DNA from: Phoronis australis
Lineage: Eukaryota; Phoronida; Phoronidae
Length of the DNA stretch: 64,000 nucleotides
Assembly: GCA_002633005.1 (NCBI GenBank)
Contig: NMRA01000040.1
Location: 79,362-143,361 of the forward strand
Direction: 5' to 3'
A program made the translations under genes and the position numbers. Shown piece after piece: positions 12,768-24,395 of this stretch (its first letter is position 1; every line of letters begins with the position of its first letter). The notes under the pieces were generated by a model. The model saw only the letters and a program-made list of their open reading frames with translations. It had not been told where the DNA came from and made no database searches.

Positions 12768-12785
12768 ATGAGCTCAGCGACTAAG
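12768..12785 (+). CDS. BACC1: BACC1 exon 1 (18-nt coding part)
   Basis: ATG AGC TCA GCG ACT AAG followed by donor GTATAA encodes MSSATK. Human BAP18 starts MTSASTK with an intron before VGEIF, so both the start and the splice position agree. Far too short to be found as an ORF. Confidence 0.85.
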
Positions 12786-15700
12786 GTATAATAACGTGTC
12801 TTCATGGGTTAACTGTAGTGTATTTTTTTAATAAATGCCGTCTATATGTAGTAATGCATGTTTGTGTAGAGTATAGCAGAGCGCGACGCTTACACATCCT
12901 TGGCAAGCCAAGGGCAAGGGCCTTGATCGGAGTTGGACGCTGCAAAGCTGTAGACACCGTAGGCAATGACTAGCGAGGACAACATACGTCACCAAATCGC
13001 TTCGCGTATCTGTCACCGTGTAAAATTTGCACATTAAAATCGGCAAAAAATCACTCAAAAATGGAATAAATGTGAATAAAAATTACTTCAAAGTATGAAC
13101 TAAGACGTTATTTTACTGAAATGTTAGTTTTTTTTCGTCGCAAAATCCGTTTAATAATACTTTGCACGAGTTTTTTGCAGCGACGTGACCGACATTTCAA
13201 AGCAAAATGGCCGCCGGGAAAAACAACTGGTATTTGTTTTTCAACTCAGGAGAAGACTAAACTCTTGAATTTTGGCGTGAAACTTCGTGAACTTGTAGAA
13301 GAAACCCTTGCGCACGTTCTTACGTAAGTATTTTTCACTTTTGTTGACTTAAAAGTTGAAAAAGTTGCCANCTAAACCATCAAAGTCACGTTGTTATAAA
13401 TACCTTTTGCGCATAGAGGAACACCTGAGGAGGTTGTCGATGTGTTTAATTCCTTCCAACTCGAACAAATACTCCCATTATCAAACTTTTTCTTCGAGCA
13501 GTCCCTATTTCAGTTCCCAAAATCGTGAACTCACCATTTTTATACTGCGCACGCTCCAATTTTTACCGCGCTCGCTAGGTGATGTGACTTCATGACCTCA
13601 ATCTTTAAGTAGGCCAAAGGTGAGCCATTGCGGTCTTGTCAGTCAAATGTTCATTTCCAAAATGCCACCAGTTATACTTGTCTTTAATTGGCGTTACTTG
13701 GAACTGATTGTATTTCATTGAATTATTGTTTGTATTTGATAAAAATAAATGCTTTTGATATGACATTTAATATTCTTTGTGCACATATTTGACATTTTAA
13801 TGTTTAGCAACACGGCAAATGCACGGCTGGTTCCCAGCAGCACGTACGCGAAGGGCAGGAACCTCAGCTTTCAAAGTTCGCCGGTAGGTCTGCAACTTCT
13901 GACCTTCGGTCTGGTTAAAAAAATGAAAATGTTGATTTCACAATTTTGGGAACTGAAATAGGGACTGCTCGAAGAAAAAGTTTCATAACGGGAGTATTTG
14001 TTCGAGTTGGAAGGAATTAAACACATCGACAACCTCCTAAGGTGTTCCTCTATGCGCAAAATGTATTTATAACAACGTGACTTTGATGGTTTAGTCGGTG
14101 CGAGGCATAATTCGCCGAAAAGCTTCCGGCGTACAGAGCGCCTATAGCCTCTGCATCGCCTCTGGTTCGGGCCAACAGAGGCGATGGTCATTGCCTACTC
14201 CGTAAGCAGAGTTTTGAAACGGTCGCTGATATCACCGGCCATCTTGAATGAAGCCCTAAAGTCGTGACCATTTCGTTAAGATGGAAATACACGAAGTAAA
14301 GCCACACAAGTGAACTACAGTGCTTACAGTTACTTTAGACGACATAAAAATGCATTGCATTGCTTATTAATTCAGTTTCAATTGAAATAAATTGTATGTT
14401 TTGCACCCAACTTTGATGTACACAGACGTTTTCAATGAGGTTGTTCACGTAAAACGCTAAGGACCCAGCATCAATTATCTCTCGGTATTGTATTGCTTTG
14501 GCCTTACAAAACTTTATGGACTCTGGGACATTTTGATACATTATCCAAGCTACCCCTGGAGCGTGTGTTTGATTAAATCTGAACGATGAGTATTTTCGAA
14601 AATATATCCCAAAATTGCACAAGAAAGTGGATTAGTGAAATATGCTGTTTTAAGATACATTTGAAAAAAGAAGCCACTCACTCACTGTTTGTCATCATAT
14701 TGTGAATACCAACACGTCCAGGTATTCATTTGACTTTCATAAGCAGACGAACGCTCCAGAAAGTGCAACGCCAGATGTCGCGGGACCGCGCAGAAGAGGA
14801 AATAAGATTGTTCATGACTTTAGGGCACTCACAACTTTAGGACCTCTGACAGCATATAGACAGTGACCACTGTCTCTACTGGCAGTAGACACAGTGAAGC
14901 TCTATAGGTGCTTCATACGCCGGAAGATTTTCGGCGAATTATGCCTTGCACTGACTAAAACTTCAGTGCTACGTTTTTGTAAATACCTTTTGCGCAAATA
15001 GGGACACCTTAGCAAGCCGTCAATGTATTTAATTCTTTCAAACTTGAACAAATACTCCAGACCTGTTATCAAACTTTTTCTTCGAGCAGTCCCTTATTCA
15101 GTTATCAAAATCGGTAACTCACAATTTTTAACACTGCGTGCGCCAGGGGATATGATGTCATACAACCTGGTGCACGCAATGTTAAAAATGGTGAGTTACT
15201 GATCTTGAGAACTGAACGAGGGACTGCTCGAAGAAAAAGTTTGATAACGGGAGTATTTGTTCGAATTGGAAGGAATTACGTACATCGACCACCTCCTTGG
15301 TGAGCAAAAGGTAGGACGGTAGTCACTGTCTAAGCTGTATACTACTACTAGTAAAATATAATACAGCTTGCGCCGATGTGGGTAAAAAGACTGATCAAAT
15401 AAAATCTGACACAATATTAGCATCATTAAAAACTACACTCTTCCTTGAGTAAACAAAATTATTTTCCAGTGTTGGAAAAATTAGGCAAGAAGTTGACGGA
15501 CGGGCAAGATTTTACTCAAAGGAAGAGTGCATTTTTAATGACAATTTTGTGTCAGATTTTATTTGGACATTTTTTTACCCACTTCTGCGCAAAGCTGCAT
15601 ACTTTTATACAGCTTTGTAATAAGGCTGGACTGACCTAAATATCAGAGGTTTTATAAAATCTTGTCCGAAGCGGTATCTGAGCAATAAATAACGTCCATT

Positions 15701-18700
15701 TTCATTCCGTTGGAATATACTTAGAGAGGGGGCATTTTAAATTCCCTTCCAAAGTCTGCTTAAAGCAGATGATCACATGAAACGGTTATAAAAGTTGAAT
15801 CTAAAATCTTTTTTCACAATAAAAATATCTGAATGAACTAACAGTCCTCCATTGTTTCATTTTTATGCGCCCACATATTTATATGTGGATACATTATGCC
15901 GTCATCTCTGTCCCGCGTCCACTGCTCTACCTCCAAAAACCCTTTGACATACGTTCATGAAAGTTGACACATATGTTCCTTTGATGGATGGGACAGCATG
16001 AGCGAACTTTTGGGTGCATCTGACTACCGGTGTGCCCCCTAGTGGCAGTTTTAATTTTTTACGTTCACCTCTATATCTTCAAAGGTCCTCATCGTATTTT
16101 CATAAAATTCGGCATATAGGCATCTATTAGTGAGATGACACTATTCTTCCGTTTTCGGATGGATTCGATATAGTTTGCGCCTCCTAGTGGCCATTTTTAC
16201 TGTTTTCGAGTCCACCCCTCTATCAAACAAGCCACTCTTAGGATGATTGTTTAAATTAGCATGTATGTTTTTATTATGAAGAGGATAGATGTCGATGATT
16301 TTCTGACGATTTCGAGCACTGTGGCGACTCGTAATGGCAGTTTTTTTTTTGCACCCATGGCTGTATTTCCTAAACCATTTGTAATACCTTTACTTAATTT
16401 ATCAAGTGTGTTTATATGATGTTGACAACAGACGGCGATGACTTTTGGACGGATCTGACTACCGGTGTGCCCTCTAGTGGGAATTTTAGTTTTTTAGTTT
16501 TTTACGATTACCTCAGTATCTTCAAAGGTCCTCAACGTATTTTGCATATAGGCATCTACTAGTGAGATGACGCTATTCTCCCGTTTTCAGTTGGATTCGA
16601 CGTAGTTTGCGCCACCTAGTGTCCATTTTTACTGTTATCGAGTCTGTTTTTTGGCGTCCACCACTATCAACCAAACCGCTCCAAGGATGATTGTGAAAAT
16701 TGGCTTGTATGTTCTTACTATGAAGTGTATCTCCTAAACCATTTGCAAGATCTTTATTGAATTTAGCAAGTGTATATGTATGATGTTGACAACAAATGAC
16801 TACAACTTTCGGAAGGATCTGGCTACTGGTGTGCCTCCTAGTGGCAATTTTAGTTTTTTAAGTTTGCCTCTCAGAGGTCCTCAACGGATTTTCAGAAAAT
16901 TTGGAATATAGGCATCTTTTGGTGAGATGATGCTATCCTCTCGTTTTCAGATAAACTCGAGTTACTTTGCGCCACCTAGTGACCAGTTTTGGTGTTTTCG
17001 AGTTTTTTGATGTCTACCCCTCGATCAACCAAACCATTCTGAGGATGGTTTTGAAAATTGGCGTATATGTTCTCTGTGTGAAGAGGACGGTTGACAATGA
17101 CGACTTCGACTACTGTGGTACCTCCTTGTGGTAGTTTTGGTTTGTTTTGTGCCCATAATTTCCTAATCCCACTGCAGGATCTTTATTAAACTTAGTAATT
17201 CTATTAATATGAAGCTAACGACAGATGTCGACGTCTTTCAGGCGGATCCACCAAATGTTCTGCACCATAGTGGCAATTTCATTTTTTCCGTTTTCCTTGA
17301 AATTTGGTAAATAGCATTCTATTAAACAAGTGATGGCAAGTTCCCGTTTTCAGATGGATTAGATGTTTTATGCCATCTAGTGGCCATTTTTATTAAACAA
17401 ACAACCCTAGAAGCACACTGTTTGCGGTGCATTCGTAAGCGCATTTCAACGCTCTGTGTTGCTCTTGTTTCATAAGTATTTAAACTAAAGTCACACCTGA
17501 CAGTACACATGTCCATGTGCCATGTCAAGAAAGCAAAGATATACTTTAAATTGCAGTAAAAATACACGTGCTTTGGTCATCTGCAATGATTCTTTAAAAC
17601 AAAGTAGTGCTGTTATCAGATTACATTTCCTAGATGTTTGAGGCAATGAAAACAGGTAGTTGCCAACTTGCTCTCCCCCTCGCAATTGACTAGGACAAGT
17701 TAGGAGGGTGTGTCATTTTGACATTGTCAACTTACCACAAATCTAGAACTACATCTTATGGTTCACATAAATTTTGAAGGAAATTTTTAAAATAATTACA
17801 CAATGCGAAATGCGATTTTTTATAATACAGATAACTAAATATGACTGGCAACTTAAAGCAAACCATTCATGCCCTCAAACATACACACATGTGTACCTGT
17901 GGTAGGGGTCATCTGCAACTCCCCAAGTTATCCCAAAATAAAAGCACCAGCGGCAATTTCCGCTCACAAAAAAGAGAGCTGGTCCTCACCAATTCAGACC
18001 GTTTGTACAATAAAGAATTTACAACACCCTGTAATATTTTCTATGAAGTATGATAGGAAATGTGCCAAATTGTCGTCTGATACTTAGGTTGCTTGACTGT
18101 AGCATAACATGAACTAGTCGATGAACCAACCCATAAACAGGGTGGAAGTCCTTTCATTGAAAGTTTAGAATTTAGTGCCATAGGCCTACATATCACACTC
18201 GACTGGATTACCAAATATTATTTTTGAAACGTTGAAATTATGATTGCCTGAGAGCATTTATCTGCCGAAATAATACAGAGAATACGACTGCATGGAAATC
18301 AACTTAATCCAGCCCTTCAAAAGAAGTTACTCATTTGAAGATTCGACCGTTTACTGTGAGCTTGTCAGTCCACCATTTGTAACTCGCTGTTCTTGTGTGG
18401 AATATTTCAGGTAGGAGAGATATTTTGTGCAGCTGGTGCTGCGTTCAACAGACTTGGCGAACTTACAATGCAGTTACACCCGTCTAATGAGCCCACGCCA
18501 TCCAGGTTAGTAGTTCAACAGGTGTCGCTGTTCCAAGTCACGTCTTGTTTCACTTAGTTCTCTAACTTCATTGCATTGTACTGCAATTCTTCTGCTATGT
18601 CGCACAAAAATGATGGGCTCACTCCCAAATACCACAACACCGCTCTTGATTTTGCAGCATTTACCCACAATGCTGTGTATCCATATGCTTGTCTAACTGC

Positions 18701-21700
18701 TGCCATGATTATCATTATTTTACATCAAAATTACTTCATATTTTCCATTCTAATGCTAATATTAAAGTTCTACACAGATGTGTAGTGAGTGGCAATTTGA
18801 AATTAAAATTAAGTACAGTGCACAATTAATCCTTCTTTAACAGTTTACTTTTGCTCAGAAATATATTGGCAGCATAACCTTTTGAAGGTAGATAAATCAA
18901 ACAATGAATTTTTTCACTGCCAAAGAGCAGAGTTGGTTCATTTGTGCATTCTTTCCTTCAATAGCGGTAAGTGGACAGACCAAGAACTGGACATGCTGAG
19001 GGATGCCGTCAACAAATTTGGTGAAGATCTGAATAAAATTAGCGATGTCATCAAAAACAGGACCATGTAAGCACACCATCCAGTAAACCAGCGGCCTGTT
19101 ACATGAAACATGATGTAGGACTCATGACCAAAAATTTGTTCAAGCTAAGACTGAAAATCGGGCTAAGTCAAAATTGAAAGTGGAATTTCAGAATAGACCA
19201 TTTCATGAAGACTAAGTTTCTCAACAGTTTATAGTGATAATAGTCCTACATTCGGGTGGTTTAGACCAAAAGTCTGATCTGAACCCTTTTCCGTAGCAGG
19301 CTAACTTGGTTTAGGCCGATTTTAGTCTTTATTTTGGTCTCAAGAAATTTCATGAAACGGGGTTAATACATTTGTTTTGCCAAATAATTTTGGGTGTGTG
19401 AAATGATAAGGTAAGTGTGCGGCACAAGAGGTTGATTACCTGACCGGAATTTTTGTGCTCTGTAACTATTCTGAGTGGATTTGTAATCAACAAGGTTTCA
19501 AAGGTAAATCGTGGCTGGGTATTTTCTGCAAATCACATTTATGTGATCAAGAGTTTTTGTTGTTGTTTGGGTTAGCACGCTGGCTATTACAATGGCATCC
19601 ACGCCAGAATAATCTCTGTTGCTGACAGCATTTGCTACATTTTGCGGTAGTGTGTAAACATTCGTGAAAGTGTTTTGTTTTTGGAATTAGAAAGTATTGT
19701 GCTTATTAAAGTTCTAAGAAAGTGGTTTTATCTAACTTATGTATCCTGCCAACTCAATATTTAAGTTTTGGAAATCAGCAGCTTAGCTTTGGGGTCTCAC
19801 TTCTTTACAACTGTATTCCGATTTTTGGAACCTGTTGCCATGTTGCATTGTCAATTATAGATCACAAATAAAAACGCAACTCAAGAAGAAAGTCTATGAA
19901 GATGCTGGGTTGACACCAGACTCTAAGAAACAGTCACCTAAGAAACAGCCTGTACAAGAAGAGCCACCTTCTAAGAAACAAAAAACAGGTGGGCATTCTT
20001 CTTCTTTCTAATTGAAATTCACTATCCCACCACACAGGGATCAGGTGTTTGGTGCACAGGCATTCAGCGCCACCTACAGACCGTATGAAATGTGAACTGG
20101 AGGTTGCAGCCTACTAGTATATTCAATGTTTTAACACCTTTCCTACTGTCATAATGCCGGCAAATTTCCACTGCTGTGCAGTGGGGTGAGCTAATGGTTT
20201 ATGGAAAAAGGGAAGCGTCTTTAACTTTCCATGGATGAAGGACATTATGTTCCGTACATTTCGTGCTGTGAAGAAGAATCCGCGGCTGCGAAGTCAGTGG
20301 GGCTGTCATTGATAAAGCGGGAGATTTTCGATTGCAGCTGATGTCAAAAGCTAAAATAAGTTAGTGAACTTAACCTAATCAAACAATCGGAGGGTCTGAC
20401 TGGGATTTATTCCTCTGTTCATGAACCACTATGTATATGTAATAATTGAATTTCTGTCCACCGAATCCAAGTCAGGACCAAACAGAAGTCGCTTCCTTGC
20501 TCTCGTTATTCTAGAGAGTACCAATATGTAAAGTCCTCTATTAAGAAGGTATTCTTTGCAGTCAATAAGGTCGCCAAGTATAATCAAATACTGGCTTAAG
20601 TTATTGAAATCGGAGATAATCAAGGTGATTTTTTACTGGTATAAAGCCAATTCTATATGGTTGAAAGACGTCAGCTTTAGTGCCCTACAGTACAATCAGG
20701 GTGTTGGGGTTGAAGTCTAGGTTTCTATCATTTTTTAAGCAAAGATGCATGGATATTGATTAGCAGAAATGGGAAGTAATATTGAGTACATGTGTTTTAA
20801 GTTAGATATTTTCCACAGTTTAAAGTATCTCATGTTTTGAAAGTCACCTTCAGTGCATAGAGTTTATATTAGAGCTCAAGTTACTAGACTTCAATGCTCT
20901 GCGTATTCATGAATGATTGAAGTAGGCAAACATTCAGGTAATTCTCAACACGAGAGGCCATGTATATCCTGTTTGTATTCAGCCTAACCTGGAGTCTGAT
21001 TTTCACTTTTAGTTGGAATGTCCCTTTTTACAGTGAAAAATACCCTCGTGAAAGATATTATGTGGCAGCAAATGTAGACAAATATATTATTTGATGTGAA
21101 TGGAAAACTAAACTGAAGAGAGGTATATCTGTAAATTGATTTATTATGCATTTAAAATGAGAGGAGGGTGTTCAGTTTCCAAAGTGATTTATTATGCATT
21201 TAAAATGAGAGGAGGGTGTTCAGTTTCCAAATACGCTCACATTTCAATTTCAATTGCCGTCACTCCTTTGGTGTTTCGTAGCATCATTGAACAGATAGTC
21301 TTTGCGATGACTTCCCGAGTTACCATATTAAATTTTGGGATTGGTTGCCTTAAGCACGGAAGTGCATTTAACCACTTGCCATGAATTCCTTCCAGATGTG
21401 ACCCTGAGTGCCCTGAATGCTCCAGAAGGAGATGTGGACGTGGAAGGCGATGGTCACCATAAAAAGCTAGACTTTGATTCAGGTAGTGTTAGTCCCGACC
21501 TCTCCATAATCTTTTAAGGTGTTTCTTAAAAGTACCCAATAGCAGGACTGGTCCATCTGTCACTCAGTCATGAAGCCAGTGTATTTATTCATGCCAATAC
21601 ATTTCAATTTATTGCTTTTGGGACATGAAATCAAGGCCTGCCAGTTTGAAGTCCAGAAATTTGACTTTTCTTTAATACGTTCTAGAACTCTTTTAGTACG

Positions 21701-22394
21701 AGTGAATTAAAGTGATTGAAAACTGTCACCACGTTGGTTTCAAGCTATTGAAGATGGGTATCATTTTTGTCATGGTTATATGTATACACGCTACATTTCG
21801 CCCCATTAGTGGGTGGTTTTATTTTTTGTTCCGTAATTTGTAACTTGGTCTATTGACCAATATTTGTTTTCTTGATGTGCACTTTGCTGACAGTTGATCA
21901 AGTGCTAGGAAATGCTGATAGAATGCTAGATGATCAGATTCATGTCCGAGTATTTACATATGTTCAAAAATCTGCTTTAACTTCTGAATAAAAAACCTCG
22001 TCAGTGTTCATTATTTGAATAAGTATATACTTGAACTTGAATCTGGTCTAAAATGTTGTCATTGTCCTGCAGCTGCATGTATAGTAAAACCTCTGCCATG
22101 TAGGACCCAATATGTAATAAGACAGACAGGTGGAATTCATTTTTTTCATAAATGGTACACTTACTGAATTGATGCTTTGCCATGTTCTATAACATAGCTA
22201 TAAAAATATTTTGAAATAATGTAGGCATTCACTAGGCCAGATTCTTCCGTGTACTCAAAAATGAATGCAATCATTCCATTTTCTGGTTTCCTTTGTGTTA
22301 ACACTGTGGCCAGAAGCCGTCATTCAACGCAAGGTTGAGCAATATTTTCATTTACATATTTTCATTTACAGATGTGGATCCTACATCATTATGA
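12768..22394 (+). CDS. BACC1: BACC1 (C17orf49/BAP18), SANT-domain chromatin complex subunit
   Basis: Six exons give a 150-residue protein; human C17orf49 is 172. The N-terminus MSSATK joins VGEIFCAAGAAFNRLGELTM, nearly the same as human VGEIFSAAGAAFTKLGELTM. Next is a SANT/Myb-like domain with the tryptophan block GKWTDQELDMLRDAV and FGEDLNKISDVIKNRT, then QIKTQLKKKVYEDAGL. A basic KKQ-rich linker ends in PPSKKQKTG, a likely nuclear localisation signal. The acidic C-terminus has DVTLSALN and KKLDFD, both shared with human. Known role of the family: subunit of BPTF/NURF and MLL/SET1 complexes associated with H3K4me3 chromatin. The gene is divergent from MFSD1 and convergent with the collagen gene. 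The last exon is uncertain. Confidence 0.93.
13205..13327 (+). other. Unrecognised 5'-exon-like segment in BACC1 intron 1
   Basis: A strong initiation context (AAAATGGCCGCCGG, also close to a YY1 site) starts MAAGKNNWYLFFNSGED and then a stop. The +1 frame over the same DNA reads on as EKTKLLNFGVKLRELVEETL to AHVLT and meets a good donor (ACGTAAGTATT). It could be a first exon of an unknown gene with a frameshift, or chance. A contig-join N follows at 13371. No family recognised. Confidence 0.2.
13371..13371. other. Single N, probable contig join
   Basis: Ambiguous base at the abrupt start of a fold-back arm that is longer in its sister copies. Confidence 0.6.
13372..14165. repeat. Fold-back element, copy 1 (long inverted arms)
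   Basis: The plus-strand arm (13372-13590) and an inverted arm (about 13925-14100, with extension to 14165) share near-identical sequence, including CTCGAACAAATACTCCC and CTTTTTCTTCGAGCAGTCCC. The arms are separated by about 330 bp. The left arm is cut by the N at 13371, so its outer end (present on the right arm as CGGCGAATTATGCC in reverse) is missing. Confidence 0.8.
14900..15310. repeat. Fold-back element, copy 2 (compact hairpin)
   Basis: Same family as the 13372-14165 element. The left arm begins near GCCGGAAGATTTTCGGCG at about 14920 and the inverted right arm ends near 15310. The arms are separated by only tens of bases, so the unit would form a long imperfect hairpin. Confidence 0.8.
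15353..15606. repeat. Imperfect inverted repeat, ~93-bp arms
   Basis: Bases 15353-15445 are an imperfect reverse complement of about 15513-15606. Shared blocks include TTTACTCAA-GGAAGAGTG and TGTGTCAGATTTTATTTG. The loop is about 67 bp. A MITE-like structure with no recognised coding potential. Confidence 0.75.
15860..17470 (-). repeat. Family A repeat, long copy (minus orientation)
   Basis: The 3' hairpin end (TATGCGCCCACATAT with ATATGTGGATACAT) lies at 15863-15896 and the 5' end (reverse of CAAGAGCAACACAGAGCG) at about 17470. Between them are some nine ~150-bp subunits with the CCACTAGG-type core. Longest copy in the window, in BACC1 intron 1. Confidence 0.9.
17471..18410 (+). other. 3' part of BACC1 intron 1
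   Basis: No coding, RNA or repeat feature recognised. Confidence 0.5.
18411..18505 (+). CDS. BACC1: BACC1 exon 2
   Basis: Encodes VGEIFCAAGAAFNRLGELTM then QLHPSNEPTPSS. Acceptor TTTCAG, donor GTTAGT, ends in phase 2. Confidence 0.95.
18965..19066 (+). CDS. BACC1: BACC1 exon 3, SANT domain
   Basis: Encodes GKWTDQELDMLRDAVNKFGE then DLNKISDVIKNRT. The Trp and the acidic helix-turn-helix pattern match the SANT domain of human BAP18. Donor GTAAGC; phase 2. Confidence 0.95.
19861..19988 (+). CDS. BACC1: BACC1 exon 4, end of SANT and basic linker
   Basis: Encodes SQIKTQLKKKVYEDAGLTPD, then two SKKQ/PKKQ blocks, ending PPSKKQKTG. Human has QIKATVKRKVYEDSGIPLP and IKKQKA at the equivalent places. 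Donor GTGGGC; phase 1. Confidence 0.94.
21138..21231 (+). repeat. 48-bp tandem duplication
   Basis: Two adjacent copies of a 48-bp unit beginning GATTTATTATGCATTTAAAA, identical over the visible length, in BACC1 intron 4. Looks recent. Confidence 0.95.
21396..21482 (+). CDS. BACC1: BACC1 exon 5, acidic C-terminal region
   Basis: Encodes DVTLSALNAPEGDVDVEGDG then HHKKLDFDS. The DVTLSALN and KKL-FD motifs are shared with human. Ends at donor-like GTAGTG in phase 1. If this donor is not used, the frame instead reads on for about 11 codons to a stop near 21515. Confidence 0.9.
22372..22394 (+). CDS. BACC1: BACC1 exon 6, putative terminal coding exon
   Basis: After acceptor TTTACAG the phase-2 continuation gives DVDPTSL and stop TGA at 22392-22394. 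Chosen because it keeps the frame and ends soon after KKLDFD, as in human. Only seven codons, so support is weak; read-through of exon 5 is the alternative. Confidence 0.4.
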
Positions 22395-24395
22395 TGCCTG
22401 TAAAGAGATATCTGTTGTTCGACCTCTCTGGATACTAGTGTGCACCAAGGTCTTACGACGGTCAACAGATGAAGTCCATCAGAACAGTAAAAGCAGTCCA
22501 GTTTTTGCACCTCGCAACACAGGAAATGACTACTGGAAGCTTGTGGTATATTAAAAAGGCCCACCCTCTGAAATGCAGCATAGTGTTTGAAATATCGAGA
22601 AGGCTGCATGGACGTGCTGGCTGTGAGCAAGAAACATTAACTATAGATTGAAGCAGTGATGTACCATTAGTGTTTGAGAATTGCAAGTTTGTTGGTCATT
22701 TTTAGTGAAATTTTGTATTATATTATTTTAATGGGACACTTACTTAACAGCATATTAAAATGCCTGGCATCGTGGAAATTTGCGATTCAGTAGCTATTAA
22801 AAAAGCAATGGCATTGGTAAGAAAGGAGATTTTTAAAATTGATAATTTCACAATGTTGCAGGTGACATCTAGTACAGTTCCTTTGATTACACAAATACGT
22901 CATCTGATGTCTAATCACAGGCATTATTATGAACCATGCCATTTCACAAATTTCACTTCTTTTAATGAGGACTTTTAGCTACTTAGAAATGTTAGCTAGC
23001 AAGACCGAATTAGTTAAACTTATGGCGGCATGCGCTATGAATCCACTGTGGTTTTTATTCCCGTTCTTCAAGTTCAAACAAAATGGTACTAATTTTCTTT
23101 TTTCCTTTTTACAAAAGGAGCTCACACGATAGCTAAAAATGCTTTGAATTTAGCCAAGTGCTGATTGATATCTGTACAATGCCATGAAGTCCATTTATTT
23201 TTGTTTAGAAATTTGTTAAAATAAATTATCACACGGTGTGTAACTTGAGCCTTTAGCCTGCAACTGTGCAGAAATAGAATCCTATTAACTCCAGAAACCC
23301 ACAGCAAGTCAAGCCTTCTTGGTGAATCAGTTAATGGTAAATAAAACAAACGTGATGTTTGAATATGATTGCCTTTATTCTGAACATTTAGCACCTTCTG
23401 AAATCATTACGTCCTTCATTATATGTATAAAATGGCTAGCAAAACTAGCTTTTGTAAAAATGCTGATAAAAGTTAAAACGTTTACCAAAGTGACACTATC
23501 AACGATTACTACGAGGTATAATTGAATGTAAATGATCAACAGGAAAACGCTTCATTTGTTGTGCACATGCATACTTAGAAGAGTTCAGAAGAGTACTTCA
23601 ACATTTAAGTAACCCCGAGTGCTGATGACACGAAACAAGCAGGGTATATGTACAGCCGTTTCTTGAGGGGATGCTAAAACTAATCTAATGAAGCCACATC
23701 TTTAGCGTATAAAAATACTATGCTCTAATGCTAAGTTGAGCAAAATATTATAAATATGTGTGCCTCAATTAACACAAAAGCGTCGGATTACAAACTAGGG
23801 TTCTTATAAAATTAGAAATAGCGCCCTGTCTAGCCCTACCCGTTGTGCAATATGCATCACCTTCGGCTGCTCACGGGTAGAGTACGACTGGCCACAACAT
23901 AGAAGATATAAATCTCGTAATGGCAGTGTTAATTAACTGTACCCATATATCACGTAACTCCACTGAGATTTGAAAAAAGTTTCCAATAGTTAAACATGTA
24001 CCTATTTTATGGGCATTTCCAGATTTGTTACAAAAACTCTGCAGTGTGTAGCATCAAACAGTATCAGAGCAAATGAACACATTTGTCTGTATTCGCTGTG
24101 GCATACAAATATGAGAAGATGAAAACGACACAAGTGTCCAATGTAGATACATACACTTCGTGAAATGTATGAAAATGTCTATTAAGTCTCCACATATATA
24201 AGACAATAATCCTACCAAGAAATCAAATATCACTGCTATCGCTAGTCTACTATCATTCGCATGGTCTTGTTTGGAACTTATTGAGATTGACCATACTGTG
24301 AGGATAAAAAAATGGTCGACATGCTGAACACCACTCAAATTTTAAACTCTTAAAATCACATTGTTGGCAACAGGAAATTAATCGTACTAACGGAA
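22395..24395. other. Convergent 3' interval between BACC1 and the collagen gene
   Basis: Holds both 3' UTRs. Plus-strand polyadenylation candidates are ATTAAA near 22754 and AATAAA near 23220. A minus-strand AATAAA (TTTATT on plus, about 23368) would serve the collagen gene. With these choices the two 3' UTRs could overlap. None can be verified from sequence alone. Confidence 0.4.

Larger units (their letters stand above)
19067..21395 (+). other. BACC1 introns 3 and 4
   Basis: Intron segments 19067-19860 and 19989-21395. Nothing recognised other than the 48-bp tandem duplication at 21138-21231. Confidence 0.5.

Noticed and set aside
13871-14191. Apparent conserved peptide (SRCYKYxLRIEEHLRRLS) on both strands at two places
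   Set aside because: The same fold-back DNA in both orientations; similarity is explained by the repeat, not by protein conservation.
14200-14244. Minus-strand ATG in a good context (CAAGATGGCCGG) with a short open frame
   Set aside because: Only about 14 codons before a stop or a weak GTAGGC donor; no recognised continuation and it points into the fold-back arms.
20429-20623. Minus-strand ORF with an IILGD-like word resembling retroelement endonucleases
   Set aside because: One short motif only; no other endonuclease or reverse-transcriptase blocks nearby.
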